DNA of 64,000 nt from Symbiodinium kawagutii (GCA_009767595.1 VSDK01028329.1:360020-424019), one strand, 5' to 3'. Numbered from the stretch's first letter, positions 22,675 through 35,548 are shown. The notes: generated by a model from the sequence alone, not told the origin. A program made the numbers and translations.

Positions 22675-23449
22675 CTGATGCAATGAGAGGGCTGAAATCC
22701 TCACGAATCTCCCCACTTCAACTTCTCTCAACTCCTCAACAACTCCAGTTGTATAGTCAGGGTAAAGCCATACTAACAAGCCCCCCCAAAAGCCATACGG
22801 GACGTGTAAATCCCCAGCTATTCGTGCCACTGGGGAATGGCTTGAGCACCGTCAGCCTCCAAGTCCTTTACTCGGGTCCTGAGGTCCGGAACCTCAACAT
22901 GGCAAGCTGGGGCAAGCACTTCATCAACCAACGTTCATGGGCGAAAATCACCAACAATAATAGGCAGAACGATGGCTGATGACGGGGAAACCAGGGGTAC
23001 AGGGTGAACTGACCCGTAGTCACGTGAATTTTGAGTGTCAATCTGTATCACTAGCTGGTGTTGCGACTTCAATTCAATTTCCGTTTACTGGCACAGAACA
23101 CCTTGACATCATACTGGAAGGGAAGGAAGAGCTCGGTACGAACGAATGGGTCAAACTCTGTACCTTTGGGTGAGCATTCTTTGACATTAAATTCTTTGGC
23201 GTCTCGACCCATCCCCAGATTCCCATGCTTGGTTGCAGCTTGGATGGTGTCACTCAGAACTTTGCTGGGATTCCCCACCAAAAATGATCATGTTCGTTCG
23301 GTCTTATTTTCACCAATATGTCTACAGGTATACCCGAATCATTGTTGTATTGTTGGCCAACAGTTAACCTCCATTTTCCTTTGGCAACCACTACTAAGAA
23401 TCATTGGCCATTGGCCATTGATTGTAAAGCAGTACTGGTATTAGGCCAG

Positions 23450-24025
23450 TATCAGCCACCATTGGTCATGATCAACTTGATCAACCATTCTCAATCATTG
23501 TCCAACCATCATTTTAGCATTGTTCACCATTCCTAACTATATATTATCAACCACTATCCAACCACTACTGACCATCATCAACCATTCCTGCAATGATTCG
23601 ATAAAATTAACGCTTCTTAACCATTATCAGGAATTGACCATTTCATACCATTATCAACTACTACTAACCATCACTTAACCCCGGTGGCAAACAACCAACG
23701 CTTGCCAACAATCATTACGACCAGGCCATTACCATTACATACCATCACCAAAAATCATTTGACAATCATTTAACAATCATTCAACCCATTAGCTGGGTAC
23801 GAACCATCATAAAAATCCTTAAAAAAAAAAAAAACATTATCCCAGGTGCTTGGTCATGTTCCAACACAAGGGTCCAGCCTCGGCCTCTAGATCTTGCAGC
23901 TGCTTCAATTTCTTCAACAAAGCCCCTGCCTGCAGCGGCTTTAAAATCGATGGTGACGACCGGAAACAGTTGATCCACTATAGGGGATTGTGATGATGGT
24001 TAAACAACTAGGGATTGTAATGGTG

Positions 24026-24071
<46 letters not shown>

Positions 24072-24640
24072 CTATCAACTAGTTGTTGATCTATAGGGAA
24101 TTGTAATGGTGATAATAGGGGATAATCAACAACAATGATGGTTAAACAACTACTGTATGGGTGTTTCTCAAGCCATAGGGGAGCCCCCCAAGTTATGATT
24201 GATTTATTACTACAAATGGTTTATACGACTGGAAATAATTGATCCACTATCATAGTGGCTATTGATAATGCCAGGTCATCTACTATAGATATAGTTGACT
24301 ATTGTAATAGATGATATTGATGATTATCATAGATGATTATAGATTAAAATCATCTACTATAGTTGACTATTGATCATGCCAGGTCATGGTCAGTACTGAT
24401 CGATCATAGCTGCCTACGGTTGACAAGTGACAAAAAAACAAAGGACACTTGTCAAGAGTGGCTGATCATAGTTGATAATGGTTGACAGCAATTAGTAATA
24501 GCCAATAATGGTTAGTTATTGAGACGGACCAAAAAGAATTGCCGCGTGAGGTTAATGATGGTTGATTATACAGGTTGACAATGGCTGATAGCCAACAATA
24601 ATCAACAAAACTGCTGTGCATATAGGTTGGACTTATCATT
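23450..24640. repeat. Degenerate CAACCATTA / TGATAATAG repeats with an ATC microsatellite
   Basis: Long run of loosely repeated CAACCAT, ATCATT and GGTTGATAATGG words on both sides of a pure ATC run at 24026-24070. A short motif (GGGATTGTAATGGTGAT with GGTTAAACAAC) recurs on both sides of the run. Apart from the micro-exon at 23885-23929, nothing here looks coding. Confidence 0.65.
23885..23929 (-). CDS. Diverged c-type exon upstream of the cassette array
   Basis: Fifteen codons reading AGALLKKLKQLQDLE, bounded by CAG|G and GAG|GC in phase 0. This is the same punctuation and heptad pattern as the c exons of the array. Probably the remnant or older version of a further cassette of the same gene; the matching b exon was not found. 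Confidence 0.5.
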
Positions 24641-25192
24641 GTTGACTATCTATTCTTGGGGGCACTCTGTGGACACGGCCGGCATAGACAGCTACCTTGG
24701 GGTGTCCTTGTCAGTGAATCAGGACCTGCTGGAGAACCAACAATCACAAAAGAAATACAACAGCGATACAACCGACAACAACAAACCACCTGATTAATTA
24801 CCGGCGCATGTATGCTAGTCATTATCATACAAAAGTGGCTTGCAAGGTAATGTGTCCAAAAAGTTGCGCTCTACCAATCAAAAAGTCGAGTTAGATGGAG
24901 ACATGAGCGGCATGATCTAGTTCAACAGGGATGAGCTGAGATGATCCTAGCGGCGTGTTCGAATGGCCTGGTTTGACTTCGGTTAAGCAAGCTGTTCCCA
25001 CGCGAAAGCTTGACAACTGCAGTGCTGCTTTCTTTGTGGTTTCAAGCAACCTTGGAAGCTAGGGATTAACAACACATTTCCAACCACCAAGCAGGTTACA
25101 AGTCGTACATTTGGCAACAAACCATAGATTTTGCATGCAAACCAGAATGAATATGGATAAAATGCCGGTCATTTGCACATCTTCCACAGGAC

Positions 25193-25243
25193 CTCCTCAA
25201 AGCGTTGTGACGTTTGAGCTTTAGCATCAGCTTCTGGTTGCAC
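25193..25243 (-). CDS. Diverged a-type exon upstream of the cassette array
   Basis: Seventeen codons, VQPEADAKAQTSQRFEE, bounded by ACAG|G and GAG|GT in phase 0. Resembles a shortened a exon. If real, it and the 23.9 kb exon extend the coiled-coil gene at least 2.5 kb upstream of unit 5. Confidence 0.45.
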
Positions 25244-26247
25244 CTGTCAAGTCAGCAGTCATTCCACTGGGCATCACCGTCTATTTAATCACCGTCATTC
25301 CACTAGGCATCACCACTTCCATTGGGAATGTTGGAGCTGGAGGAAAACCTCACAGGAAAACTTGACAAATTTCCATCTTGGAGCATTTCCACTGACCGAT
25401 ATGAATCTAGTGGCTTTATCGTACTCTCTCTCTGAAGGTCTCGCTGCTGCAATGTACGAGTGAATAAGATGTGGCAAGTGTGCTGGTGTGGGAGGGGTCA
25501 CCATGAACAGTCGAACGACAAAGGCTTGATATCTTAAATCTGAAAAGTGCTTGCTGCACCAGAGGCCTGCGTGAGAATCCCACAAATGAGTCTACCACTC
25601 TGGAGTAACCATTGACATCGCTGTTGTACCCATCAATAGCAGGTCGTTAGCCATAAAACGTCATAAATGTCGATGGATGTTAGCCATGAAATACCATAAA
25701 TGTCGGTGGATGATGAACCATTGGATTCAAGTCACAGACCCTGCCTGCTCGCGTCGACAGTCAATGTCCACCTGGGCAGCTGAACACTGGACGCGGATGC
25801 TGGGCAGTGACCGAGGTGTGCCATGGACATGGCGCCCAAACCGGTGCCTGCAAGGTGGCCTAGTGGTATCTAGTGGTATCTAGTGCTCTAGCAACTCTTG
25901 TCACCACCATGGCTGCCATGTACGAGTTGCACATGTGACTTTCCAGTTCTTGGGGCTCTTCCCAGTTTGACGGCGCCCAGTTCTATCTATTTCCCAGGTC
26001 GCCAATCTGGCACCTCAACCAGCAGCGGAGCAAGAGACTTTTTCACCTGGCGATGGCGAATGACATGTGGGCGTGGGCAAGCAACGTACAAAACCACAGC
26101 AGCCGCGGAGTAAAGTCACCAAGCATCACCAAGCAACATACTGGATACTGCTCAACTTGTTCTATTGGCCAGGACAAAGTCACTAACTACTCGACTAAAC
26201 CAACTACTGGCATGTAGCTGGCACAAGAACGAACAAATTGACCAACC
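25244..26247. other. No supported gene
   Basis: Probable intron or intergenic DNA. A d-like peptide (AAARPSEREYDK) can be read near 25420-25460 on the minus strand but lacks a matching donor, so it is not called. Confidence 0.4.
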
Positions 26248-26293
<46 letters not shown>

Positions 26294-26452
26294 AAGAAAC
26301 AAACAAAGAAACAAACAAAGAAACAAACAAACAAACAAACAAACAAACAAACAAACAAACAAACAAAGAAACAAACAAACAAACAAACAAACAAACAAAC
26401 AAACAAACAAACAAACAAACAAACAAACAAACAAACAAACAAACAAACAAAC
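26248..26452. repeat. Compound microsatellite (GACA)n then (AAAC)n with AAAG interruptions
   Basis: An 11-copy GACA run passes into about 150 bases of AAAC units broken by AAAG. All six reading frames are open across it because the unit lacks stops; those frames are not genes. Confidence 0.95.
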
Positions 26453-27918
26453 ATGAGAAGCCAACTAAGTCAACCAAGCATTGACAAGCTACATACCGCA
26501 TCACTGCAGGCAGGCAAGTACATGAGCCAGTAACTCACAAAGCAACAAAGCATTCAATAGCCAAACAAACTTATATACAAATCTATGAGAACTCGTTTAA
26601 AAAGCGAACCAACCAAAGCATGAACAAAGAAGCGACCAAAGCACCTCCTTGTCTGCAGACTTTGCTGCCACACATCGACGCATCTGGTGAACGGAAAAGC
26701 TGAGGGGCGTCATTCGGCATCAAAACAGAAGGTTAAGGATGGTCTAGTCTAAGGTCTAGGGGCACCCTGTTTTTGATGTTCATAGTGAATATTCTTGGTA
26801 TAGAAAATGAGTCAATCCCTATCAACACTTACAACCCCCTTCATACACATGCACACACTTTGCTACGTTTGCTTCAGGTTTCGTTTCAGCGAAGGTCTCC
26901 GGGGTGGTCTTGTGTCCTTTGCCATGTATCCGATATGATGCTAGCTGCTACATTGCCGAAGTGATGCGTCTGCATGAGATCTTAGGCTGGACTCGCAATC
27001 TCTACGGTTCCCAGCGGTTTGCCCAGCGGTTCCCAGTCCTTCACTTCGCTCCAAGCACTGGGCAACTTCATCGCACGACGTTTCACCTTGAGGCGGACCG
27101 AGGTGTGGGACGACCAAACTCGAAGACCTAAGGATCTACGTGGTCTTTTTCACGGGTGTGAATTGTCTAAGGCCATGTGAAAGATGATTGTTGGATATTG
27201 TTGGTGTGGTTTGGTCACTATGTAGGATATAAATGATGACAACATATGAATACATATGACAGAATCACAAAAGAATTCTTTCCCATGTCATTCAGGGGAG
27301 CCTGAAAAACACAAATGGCCCATCGTGTGACCAAATGGCCACTTCAGGTATACTCCCAAAAGGGCTGAAGCTGGATAATGAAAAATAAGCATCATCATCA
27401 GCAGCAGCATCCGCGATTCATACAAGTTTGTAGTCCAACAAGGCCAGTGCAAGTTTCGTGCCGCGAACTTGATCAAAGGCAAAACATTTTGATGGCGGAT
27501 GATGGCGGCACTGATCCTAGTGCAGTTCTCATTAGGCGAAAAATGGTAAGAACATGTAAGAACTACCTTAAAGACACCGATATCCGTTTAATCCAAGACA
27601 GCTCTGTTTTCACATTCCTCCCAAGTATGCAATTGCGCATGAAAGGCAAACATGCAAAGCTGGACCATTGGAGATATGGAGAGCAGCGCGGGAAAGTAAC
27701 AGCGAAGGAAAAATTATGCAAAATGCGCATCTGGTTGAGAGCGTAGCAGCTTGCGTCAAACTTAAAGAAAAATGTATGTGGGTTTATGTCGGTTGAAAGT
27801 GCTCCAATGCAACTTCTTTCCATTCCAGCATGGTCTACAAGGCACGTGCTCTTCACGAGGCACGCGCTTTTCGCGAGCCAAACCGAAAATCACATCAGCA
27901 GCTGCTCATCACAGCCAC
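26453..27918. other. No supported gene; 3' flank of the C2-like gene
   Basis: Short frames on both strands only. A small stretch near 26645-26670 reads KSADKE before a GAG|GT donor on the minus strand and could be another b-type micro-exon, but its acceptor is poor. Confidence 0.4.
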
Positions 27919-29235
27919 TCAGATTGGCATTTTGAAGCCAGTAATGCTATCAATCGATGCACGATCCGTGGCAGGAAGTCCTGCTTGGGTACAGGAGCTG
28001 TGCAAGTCTTCAAGGATGCGAATCAACGCCTCCTTTTGCTCAATCAGCTGACCCTTCTCACTTTCGATCTCTTCCAGCATGTCTTGCAGCTTTTTGTTTC
28101 CTTGACGACGTTCTTCCAAGGCATGCTGTGCCTCAGAACGCTCACGCCTCAGAGATCTGATTCGAAGGTTAGCTGCCTCAATTTTGTTATTTGCCTCCTC
28201 GGCAAGCTTGGCAAGTTCGACTTCACTGGCCCTTAATTCGCTCTGAAGATCTGCTTCGACACTTTTCTGCTCTTCCAAATCCTTTTGAGCCTCGGCTTCT
28301 TTTCCACGCCTGGATATCTGGGCCTCACTATGCAGTGCTGCAGTTCGAACTTCTTCCAGCTGTCGAGTGGATCGCTCTTCCAGAAGGGTCATAGACGGTT
28401 TCTGTCTCAAAGCGCTTCCTGTCAGCGCAGCCCAGGGTTCATCCTCACGGGAGGTGGGTGCTGTGGTACGCGAAGGTGACTGCAGTTGCTCCTGCAGCGA
28501 CTCGATCTCTTGTGTTTGCTCACCTGCTTGCGCTCTCAGGTGGAGGAGTCTTTCAGAGAGATCGGAACCATTGGAAGATGCGCCCTCCAAGTGCTGTGCT
28601 GCACACATGATCGCATGTTGCTGGTGTGATCGAAGCAGTGGAACCCAGCGGCTAATTCTTTCTGCCCTTGGCAAATCAGAAGTCCAGAGAATCTGATCTT
28701 TCTCTGTCCCATCACTTCGGCAAATGGTGACGCAGGCCTTTGGCTGGTACAGCTGCCTAGGCCCACTCATGATGTTCTGCATGAATGCCTCAGACGTGCT
28801 TGAGAAGCTGCTACCATAACCCAGTTGCGCAACCGAGTCATTCAGACCAGCACTTTCCAGGTTGACCCACGTGTAGTACAGCATATTGCTGCTATCTCCG
28901 ACGTGCTTGAGCGGAATACGAACCTCACCCAGGGGCCGTTTCTCTGCATGTCTGGAGAGCGGTGGTGTATCCAGCAGAGCCCAAATCTTAATCACCAGGA
29001 CACTCTGTGGCTGCAATGACTTTGCGATGCCCACCGATTTCAGACTGATAAAGTCTTCCCCAGCCACTCGATGTTCAGCATCAGCTACCGTCATACAAAT
29101 TGTCTCTCCAGGCTGCGTGTTTACAGAACGGACCTCATGACAAACAACTGCAACGTCAAATTTGCCGATACCGGCATCAAAGATGGAGCAAGCGTCCCTG
29201 CCAAAATTGAAGGTTCTCAACAGAGTATCCACCAT
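27919..29235 (-). CDS. C2-like domain plus coiled-coil protein, 438 aa
   Basis: A single open frame from ATG 29235 to TGA. Residues about 1-125 have the beta-strand pattern of a C2-type domain (KFDVAVVCHEVRS, ETICMTVADAEH, LVIKIWALLD, LGEVRIPLKHVG). Residues about 165-215 form a linker. From about 225 to 415 the protein is a strongly charged coiled coil (DLEEQKSVEADLQSELRASE, then RSLRRERSEAQHALEERR and EEIESEKGQLIEQKEALIRI), with a Ser/Thr/Pro-rich break near 250-280. C2 domains bind membranes or phospholipids, sometimes with calcium; no full set of calcium-binding aspartates is evident. A role tethering a structural filament to membrane is possible. It lies upstream of, and co-oriented with, the cassette coiled-coil array, so the two could belong to one longer transcription unit, although this frame ends in its own stop. 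Confidence 0.8.
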   Translation of the reverse strand: MVDTLLRTFNFGRDACSIFDAGIGKFDVAVVCHEVRSVNTQPGETICMTVADAEHRVAGEDFISLKSVGIAKSLQPQSVLVIKIWALLDTPPLSRHAEKRPLGEVRIPLKHVGDSSNMLYYTWVNLESAGLNDSVAQLGYGSSFSSTSEAFMQNIMSGPRQLYQPKACVTICRSDGTEKDQILWTSDLPRAERISRWVPLLRSHQQHAIMCAAQHLEGASSNGSDLSERLLHLRAQAGEQTQEIESLQEQLQSPSRTTAPTSREDEPWAALTGSALRQKPSMTLLEERSTRQLEEVRTAALHSEAQISRRGKEAEAQKDLEEQKSVEADLQSELRASEVELAKLAEEANNKIEAANLRIRSLRRERSEAQHALEERRQGNKKLQDMLEEIESEKGQLIEQKEALIRILEDLHSSCTQAGLPATDRASIDSITGFKMPI

Positions 29236-29292
29236 GGCAGCATCAAGGCATCAAGGGAAGGCAAATTAAGGCAAGGGTGTCTCTTTCGAGAA

Positions 29293-29598
29293 TCATGGCA
29301 AACTGCGGAAAGCATTGCACTGATCAGTCGATGTTCGATATGGACGGGCACACATCCTGCTCCAAAATGAGATAAACCAATCACTCAGAATCTCGGAAAA
29401 CTCAACCAACAGGGGTTCATCAAGGCTATCCATGGCTATCCCAAGTTCCAGCCACGTTTGGGGACACGTCAGGCTGTGGATGATTGTAGCGGTACTGAGG
29501 GCCTGACGGGCGGACTCGCTGCCCTCTCTGGACTCAGTGAGCGCAGTTGAACCTTCAGCCGCGACAGCCATCGCCAAAGCAGCTATAGAACCAACCAT
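29293..29598 (-). CDS. Hypothetical 101-aa frame just upstream of the C2-like gene
   Basis: Starts at ATG 29598 with alanine-rich MVGSIAALAMAVAAEGST, then a charged stretch and LLVEFSEILSDWFISFW. Composition is plausibly coding; the first 14 residues could form a short signal-like segment. The frame lies 57 bases before the C2-like ATG and could be its 5' exon or a small separate gene. No donor fits well. Confidence 0.35.
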   Translation of the reverse strand: MVGSIAALAMAVAAEGSTALTESREGSESARQALSTATIIHSLTCPQTWLELGIAMDSLDEPLLVEFSEILSDWFISFWSRMCARPYRTSTDQCNAFRSLP

Positions 29599-32500
29599 TC
29601 ATTTACCGGCAGCCAACTTTAACCAACCTTAACCAACCTTCCACCACTGTGGAAACTTCTGGAAACTTCTGGAAACTCAAATTTGGGATCCATTCTGAGC
29701 GAAGCCATGTTCAACGCTCGCTTTGGCGCCATCCAGCTGTGCGCCACAGATCTGAGGTCGCAACCAGGAGAGAATGCATGCGCTCCTGGAGTCGGTGTCT
29801 TGCCTTGGCTGTCATATATCAGGTGGCACATGGTGGCAAACCCAGAACTTTTGATCCCGAAATTTCATGAAATTTCTGGGCTTAAAGGAACATGGCCCAC
29901 AATGGGCCCAAACTGGGCTGAACGGTGGGCTAACATGTCATCAACTTGGCCCTAGCAGAGGAGCCCCCCGGTCAGAGGCGCTGATGACATGCCAAACGTT
30001 TGAGGCCTTAGTGGACCTAAACACCTCAAGCTGATTCAGACCTCAGCCTCCTGGGTCAGGAGATGCCAACGCATATCAAAATGGGACCTGGAAGTGTACG
30101 AGCGTGTACAAGCAACAGCTGCATAAGAAGAAGCTTGGGGGTATCTTGATCTGACGTTCATAAGAGATGTAAAACCATACTTCATGAATCTTAATCATAT
30201 TTCATTGCGCATTCCAAAAGTTTGCATGTCCAAAAGAACAAACCGTCGGAAAGGTGCGCATAGACCCTGTGCAAAGAAGAACTGGAGCGTGCGATGTCTT
30301 CGGAAATGTCCCCTTCTGCTATAGAAGCTTTACGATTTTGTTTGGTTACTCTATGCCCGTCGTTTCAAGCCTGCAAAGAGCCAAATCATCAGAATCACGT
30401 GCCATCCACAACGTCAATCTATGCTTGAAATGGTTTAAAACAATAGTTTCGGATAGCTTCAGTATGTTTCAGCGGAGATCCGTTTGTAACATCCTTGTGT
30501 TTGAAAGAAGCTTCACCAATAGCCAAGGCTTCCAAGGGCCATGAGTTGGGAACAGCAAGCATCCAACTGCGAACTGCTCTGGGAGCTAAACCCTTCACAA
30601 CCAGAGCATCACACGACACCAGGATCAAGTCAAGTGTCTCGTTCGTAGTTTGCAAGCAAATGCTCGCGACCCACCTGCGTATAAGCTGTTAGCGTTTGGG
30701 CTCTCATGAAGGTGTACAACCTGGTGCCGCGAATCAGTAGCATTGCCATTGTGGCTGTCTATCACTAGTCATTGCATTCCAAATGATCTTATATAAGTTA
30801 CCTCTGAGACATGTGTTGCATGCGTTGCCTAATGTTAAGATGACATCGTCTGAAAATGAACCAGTAGTCATATCACATCTCTGAGAAATCACCCCTGCAT
30901 GCACCACTGGCCCCGCAACTTTGTGGCTTCTGGTGTTCAGAAATGGGATGCTTGGCCGGTCATAAGGGCCGTTCCGGTCTGGCTATCTCCCCTGTCTCTC
31001 ACTGACTCCCAAATGGGATTGTCCCATAGATTCAGTTCAGAAAAAGTATATGTTTCACTGCGTGTACTTAGGAAATAATCTGCGTTGAAGCTTGGAGTAC
31101 CATCATCCATCTAGTTGTCGATGTACTAATATTTCTTTCTGCAATAGATGCTACGTTGCAATCCTTACACTTCTTGCAGCAAGGATTTCCAAAAACAATC
31201 TGTACATGTCGGTTTCTCAAGTCATAGGAGAACCCCCAAATCATCCATTCTTAACCATTGATAGTAGTAACCACCATCTGTCTGATGATATCTGTGACCA
31301 CACCACAGATGTATCAACTGTTCCCATGACCCCAGCGGCGCCTCATCCTGGTCCTTGGAGACCTGCTTGAGATGTTCCATCTCTCTGGGTCTCACCTGGG
31401 AGGTGCTCCACAACTGGGATGAGTTCCAGGCCTTTCTTCCCATGGGTGGAGACTGCATGTTGCGCCGCATATGCAGCTATGCATAGATAGAATCAATGCA
31501 TAGATTAGATATGTACATAAGGATCTAGTAAATTGTATGTGTATCTAAACATGCGTGGGCAATGTGTACAGGTATATTCTCATTTGAATAGGATGCATAG
31601 ACACCTACATTGCACGTGAATATAGCTAAATAGAAATGCATAGAAATGCTTAGATAATCGTGCATGAACATATGTCAATTCTGATGGAAAAAAAGCTGCT
31701 TTGAAGTAAGTAAGCATGAGCCTGGTCAAAACTCCAACAATGTGAGGGACTTGGCCACCTTCCAACAATTCAGAATCATTGTAGATGTAACAATATACAA
31801 TGGCTACTGTGAATGAATGCAAATATCATTCTACATGAGTATAAATCATCATAGTAATGGCTATTGATCACTCTGGTCACGAGCTTCTTCCATTCCACAC
31901 TCACCATTGGCAAGAACAACTTAGACATGAAAAAGACCCTGCTCTATGCAATCAACCAACGATTCAGAGTTGGTGGATGGATAATCCCATGCATGACTCA
32001 TAGTCATCACTCATAGTATCGTGCTGCCGGTCTCGGTACTGTGGGTTTGCGACTTGTCGGACCATTTTCCGTTCAGAGACGTCAAGGTTTGGTCCTACTT
32101 CTTCTCCGGCTGTTGGCAACTGATTTCAGTGAACCAACACTTTCCAATTTCGCGAATCCCATCAGGTGGGAAACAAATAGCTTTCACGGACAGCTGCTGT
32201 CACCTTATTTACCGCCAACTATATATACAGTTTGATCTTGTCAGGCAGTGAATATCAGTGAATGCTTGAGAGCTCATTGGATCCAACTTCTGCAAGCATT
32301 GGGATTACGGGTTGACATGGACAGAGAATGCTCGGAAAATCTGCACGCAAAGAGGCAATGATTTACATAGGATCATGACATTGAAGGAGTGCCGAAATGG
32401 ATCATGAAGGAAAAGAACTTCCTAGATATGTACTGTTGTGAAAATTTGATGCAACAATCCAGCGCATGTTCTATGCAAGACCATGGAGTCCGGTGAAAGA

Positions 32501-33476
32501 GGAAGCTGTTCCCAGGGGAACACTTCAGCCTCCAAGCACCTTCAACTCATTCCTTGTCCGGGTTTGATTGGTTCATACCCAACCTCGATTCCAAGGTTTG
32601 CTTGGCACTGGAGAGAGGGCAATCTAGAGGATAGTTACAGGGTGATAATGTTCATGATGGCGAAAGTAAATGCTTTTATCAAAACCTGCCAAGCATTGTA
32701 GATCTGACAATGGGCCAATGTGGTGTTTGATCTGTTCGAGTGTGCACGAATGGAACTCCGCACAATTCTGCATCAAGCTGACTTTCTTCAGATCCAGTAC
32801 CATGAGAGGTGCGGACAAAATCATCAGCTGCTCCTCATCGTTGGAACAACCCCCATCATTCCTCCGTCAGCACCCTCTCTTGTACGTCAATCCAAAAACA
32901 TACATCATTCATGATTGGGAGACTTCCGTATACTCAGGATGGAGTAACAGTTTTCAGTGCTTGACATCAATTGAGACCCATCACCGTCAACATCGAGTAT
33001 CAAAAAACGAGAAATGTCTGTTCCCATGTGTTCTCTGGTGCATTGTAAATTGGAGATTCACATCATGGTGACGGCAAGGTCACCGACAGGCCAGGCCTAG
33101 CAGGCTGGTATCAGTTGATGCAGTGTGTTGCTTACATCTGAGAGCCAACTCTCCCTTGTCATCCCATACTATCCTCATACTGTTCCAATACTATTTCCAT
33201 ACTATTCCCATTCCCGTAGTAACATTAGTCAACTAGTAGAGATTAGTCACCGACTATCCCAAACTATTTCCCCAGTAATATTGGTAACTATTTCAAGCTA
33301 TTCGCAGCCTAGCAGCCCGGTAGATTCCATGCCTATCCCAGACTATCAACACTAGCAACATTGGTAACCTATTCAAACTTAACAGATATTAGTTAAACCC
33401 AGTAGATCCTATTTATGACTACAGTATCCCATCAGTAACCTAGTAGATATTTGTAGATCCCAATGGTAACCATCAC
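29599..33476. other. About 3.9 kb without a supported gene
   Basis: Scattered short frames on both strands. The last 350 bases (33130-33470) are a degenerate repeat of CCATACTAT/GTAACATTAGT/CTAGTAGAT words. Around 29600-29680 short words are tandemly repeated (AACCAACCTT; GGAAACTTCT). Confidence 0.45.
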
Positions 33477-35548
33477 CTAAGGCTCAGGCATCGTGAAGCT
33501 TTCAGGTCGCTCAGAGGAACGTACTGCATAGGTGGCCGCCTGGCTGTTCCTTGGTGATGCATTGCTGCCAGCAAGGGCAGGGCAAGTGGTTCCGCCGGGG
33601 CAGTTCCACTGGTTGGTGGTTGAACCCCTCTGAAAAATGGGTGCATGCCAATCAATGAGCCCAAAGTCATGGGGGAAAATGGCAAATGTTTAAGACCAGC
33701 AGCCAGTACTGGCAATGTTTGGAGCTGACTGGATACTGGATTCCCGTAGGCTGGTGAACCAGAATCCACCAACTGGGAGCGAGCAAAATAGAGAAAATCT
33801 CTGCAGGGCATGGATGCATCATGCGGAAATCGGAGGTTTGGATGCTGCTATGATCTGCTATGAACCTATTTGCACCCAGAGTTTGTTGACTTCCAAGTTT
33901 CTCCCCGGCCACCACACGATATGGGCAGTAGAGATGACGACAGCCAAGGCCACACCAAAAGCTACAGCAGCCTGAAAGACAGGCCACTGCTGGAGCCTCA
34001 ATGCCAAGGTCAGCAATGAAGAGAGCAACAAAAACAAAATCCAACCACCAGGGGACACCAACTTGAACCAAACCAACAGAGCATTCCTTGCTTGATGTTC
34101 GTTTCCCACTCTTTTTTAGAATCCTAAATGATATCATATCAATTTCCTTTGATCCTTTTAGTGTTCCTCAGTTGAGCAACTTTCAGCGACCCGCAGCACT
34201 CAGCAACTCAGCAATACCTGGAGAAGCTGCAGCCCAGGAACCAGTGGGGAACCCCCAGAAACTTCCAGGCGAAGGCTGCCGATGCCACTGGGTGGAGAAA
34301 CCTCAGAACCACTGGAGGATGCCACTACCGGTGCTGTGAACAGATCCGTGGCTGGTGGTTTTTGAGGGTTCATAGGATGGGTAGGATAGGTCATGCCTAC
34401 GCGGATGGGTAGGATGCCCAGTAGGGCGGTGCAGGCCATTGGCAGCAGCACAGTCTTGATGGGTCCTTGAACGCCTCGAGCTGTGTTAGGATGCAGTACT
34501 GGGTCCAGAAGCTGATGCAACAATGACTGTTCCCATAAACTAAACAGTGTTCAAAAGACAACCGGCCTGCGCAGGATTGACAAGACTTACAAGACAAACT
34601 TCTGGGCAAAGCCCGGGCATTTGTCGTATACCGTAAAAAGAATTATCAGGTGTTGATATCTAACCTATACACTGAAAAGATTAAAAACACTGTTCAGGGA
34701 TTTTGCAACTTGAACTTGACCACCTCAACACATCTGCAGTCACTCACATCACCTGCAATCCAGGGGCTACTGCGATGGTTCGCCAGGTCGATAAGAAGTC
34801 TTCCCTCAGAAATCAGTCGCATGCTCATGCATGTTCAATGTTCGGTGCTGAAACCTGAACCCTTCGTACTCTGTTGAACTGAAAGTCGTGACACATGGAG
34901 CTTTCCGAAGCTTTCAAGCATCCTGGCCTAGCTGATTGGACCTGCTGCCAAGATTCCAAGACATCCATAGAATGCTGTCGTCATGATCGTCAAATTCCAC
35001 AGTCTCCCGGGCCTCAAAGCAGGTCACAAGAACTGGAACCGACTGGAACCAACCAGTCTCAAAGCATCCCAAAATGTCGTGAGTTTACTTCAAAACCCAC
35101 ATGCTGGACCTCAGTTTTTGGTGTGATTGGTCGGGTTTGCCCATTTAATGGCTGCTACTCTTTTACTTGCCTAAGGAAACATCTGGCGAATCTGGCGTCA
35201 ATCAGTATATAGGATTCTGAACCTACTCTGAATGCAATGTAGATGAAGACAGTTGCAAAAGCCTTTCGGAACAACATGTCAGTCACTGCTGGCCAAGTAG
35301 GACATGTGCCTTTAGTCGTCGAGCCCGTTGAGAGGACTGTTTTTGGTGCCATCCCCCAAAGCAAAGGTTATCTCGTGAGTGTCCAAGGTAAAGCCAACAA
35401 GAATCAGCAAGTACAATAGAAGCTGCGCAGGAACCTTCTTCTTGACTTGAAGATACTTGAAGAAAAGGAAGCCTTTCAAGCAAATCCAAAAAGCAAATCC
35501 AAAACCCTCCAAAGGTCGCATCTTTCGCTGTCTGCCGAGGTTGGCGAC
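33477..35548 (-). CDS. Multi-exon integral membrane protein of unknown function (5' end not found)
   Basis: Five exons agree in phase: 35548-35350, 35288-35227, 34511-34228, 34086-33891 and 33629-33477, together 298 codons with stop. Hydrophobic segments: FGFAFWICLKGFLFF and LLLYLLILVGFTL in the first exon, FRKAFATVFIYIAF in the second, TVLLPMACTALLGILPI in the third, and WILFLLLSSLLTLALRL then FQAAVAFGVALAVVISTA in the fourth. The tail (last exon) is Ser/Thr/Asn-rich and ends SFTMPEP. Donors are GC (first and third) and GT (second and fourth). The first intron would be only 61 bases, so that junction is doubtful; the third exon could instead use a GT donor ten bases on, but phase would then fail. 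I do not recognise a family. A channel or transporter fragment is possible. Confidence 0.5.

Noticed and set aside
26152..26533. Several long frames (Cys/Leu/Phe/Val or Asn/Lys/Gln/Thr repeats)
   Set aside because: They only translate the GACA/AAAC microsatellite, which lacks stops in all frames.
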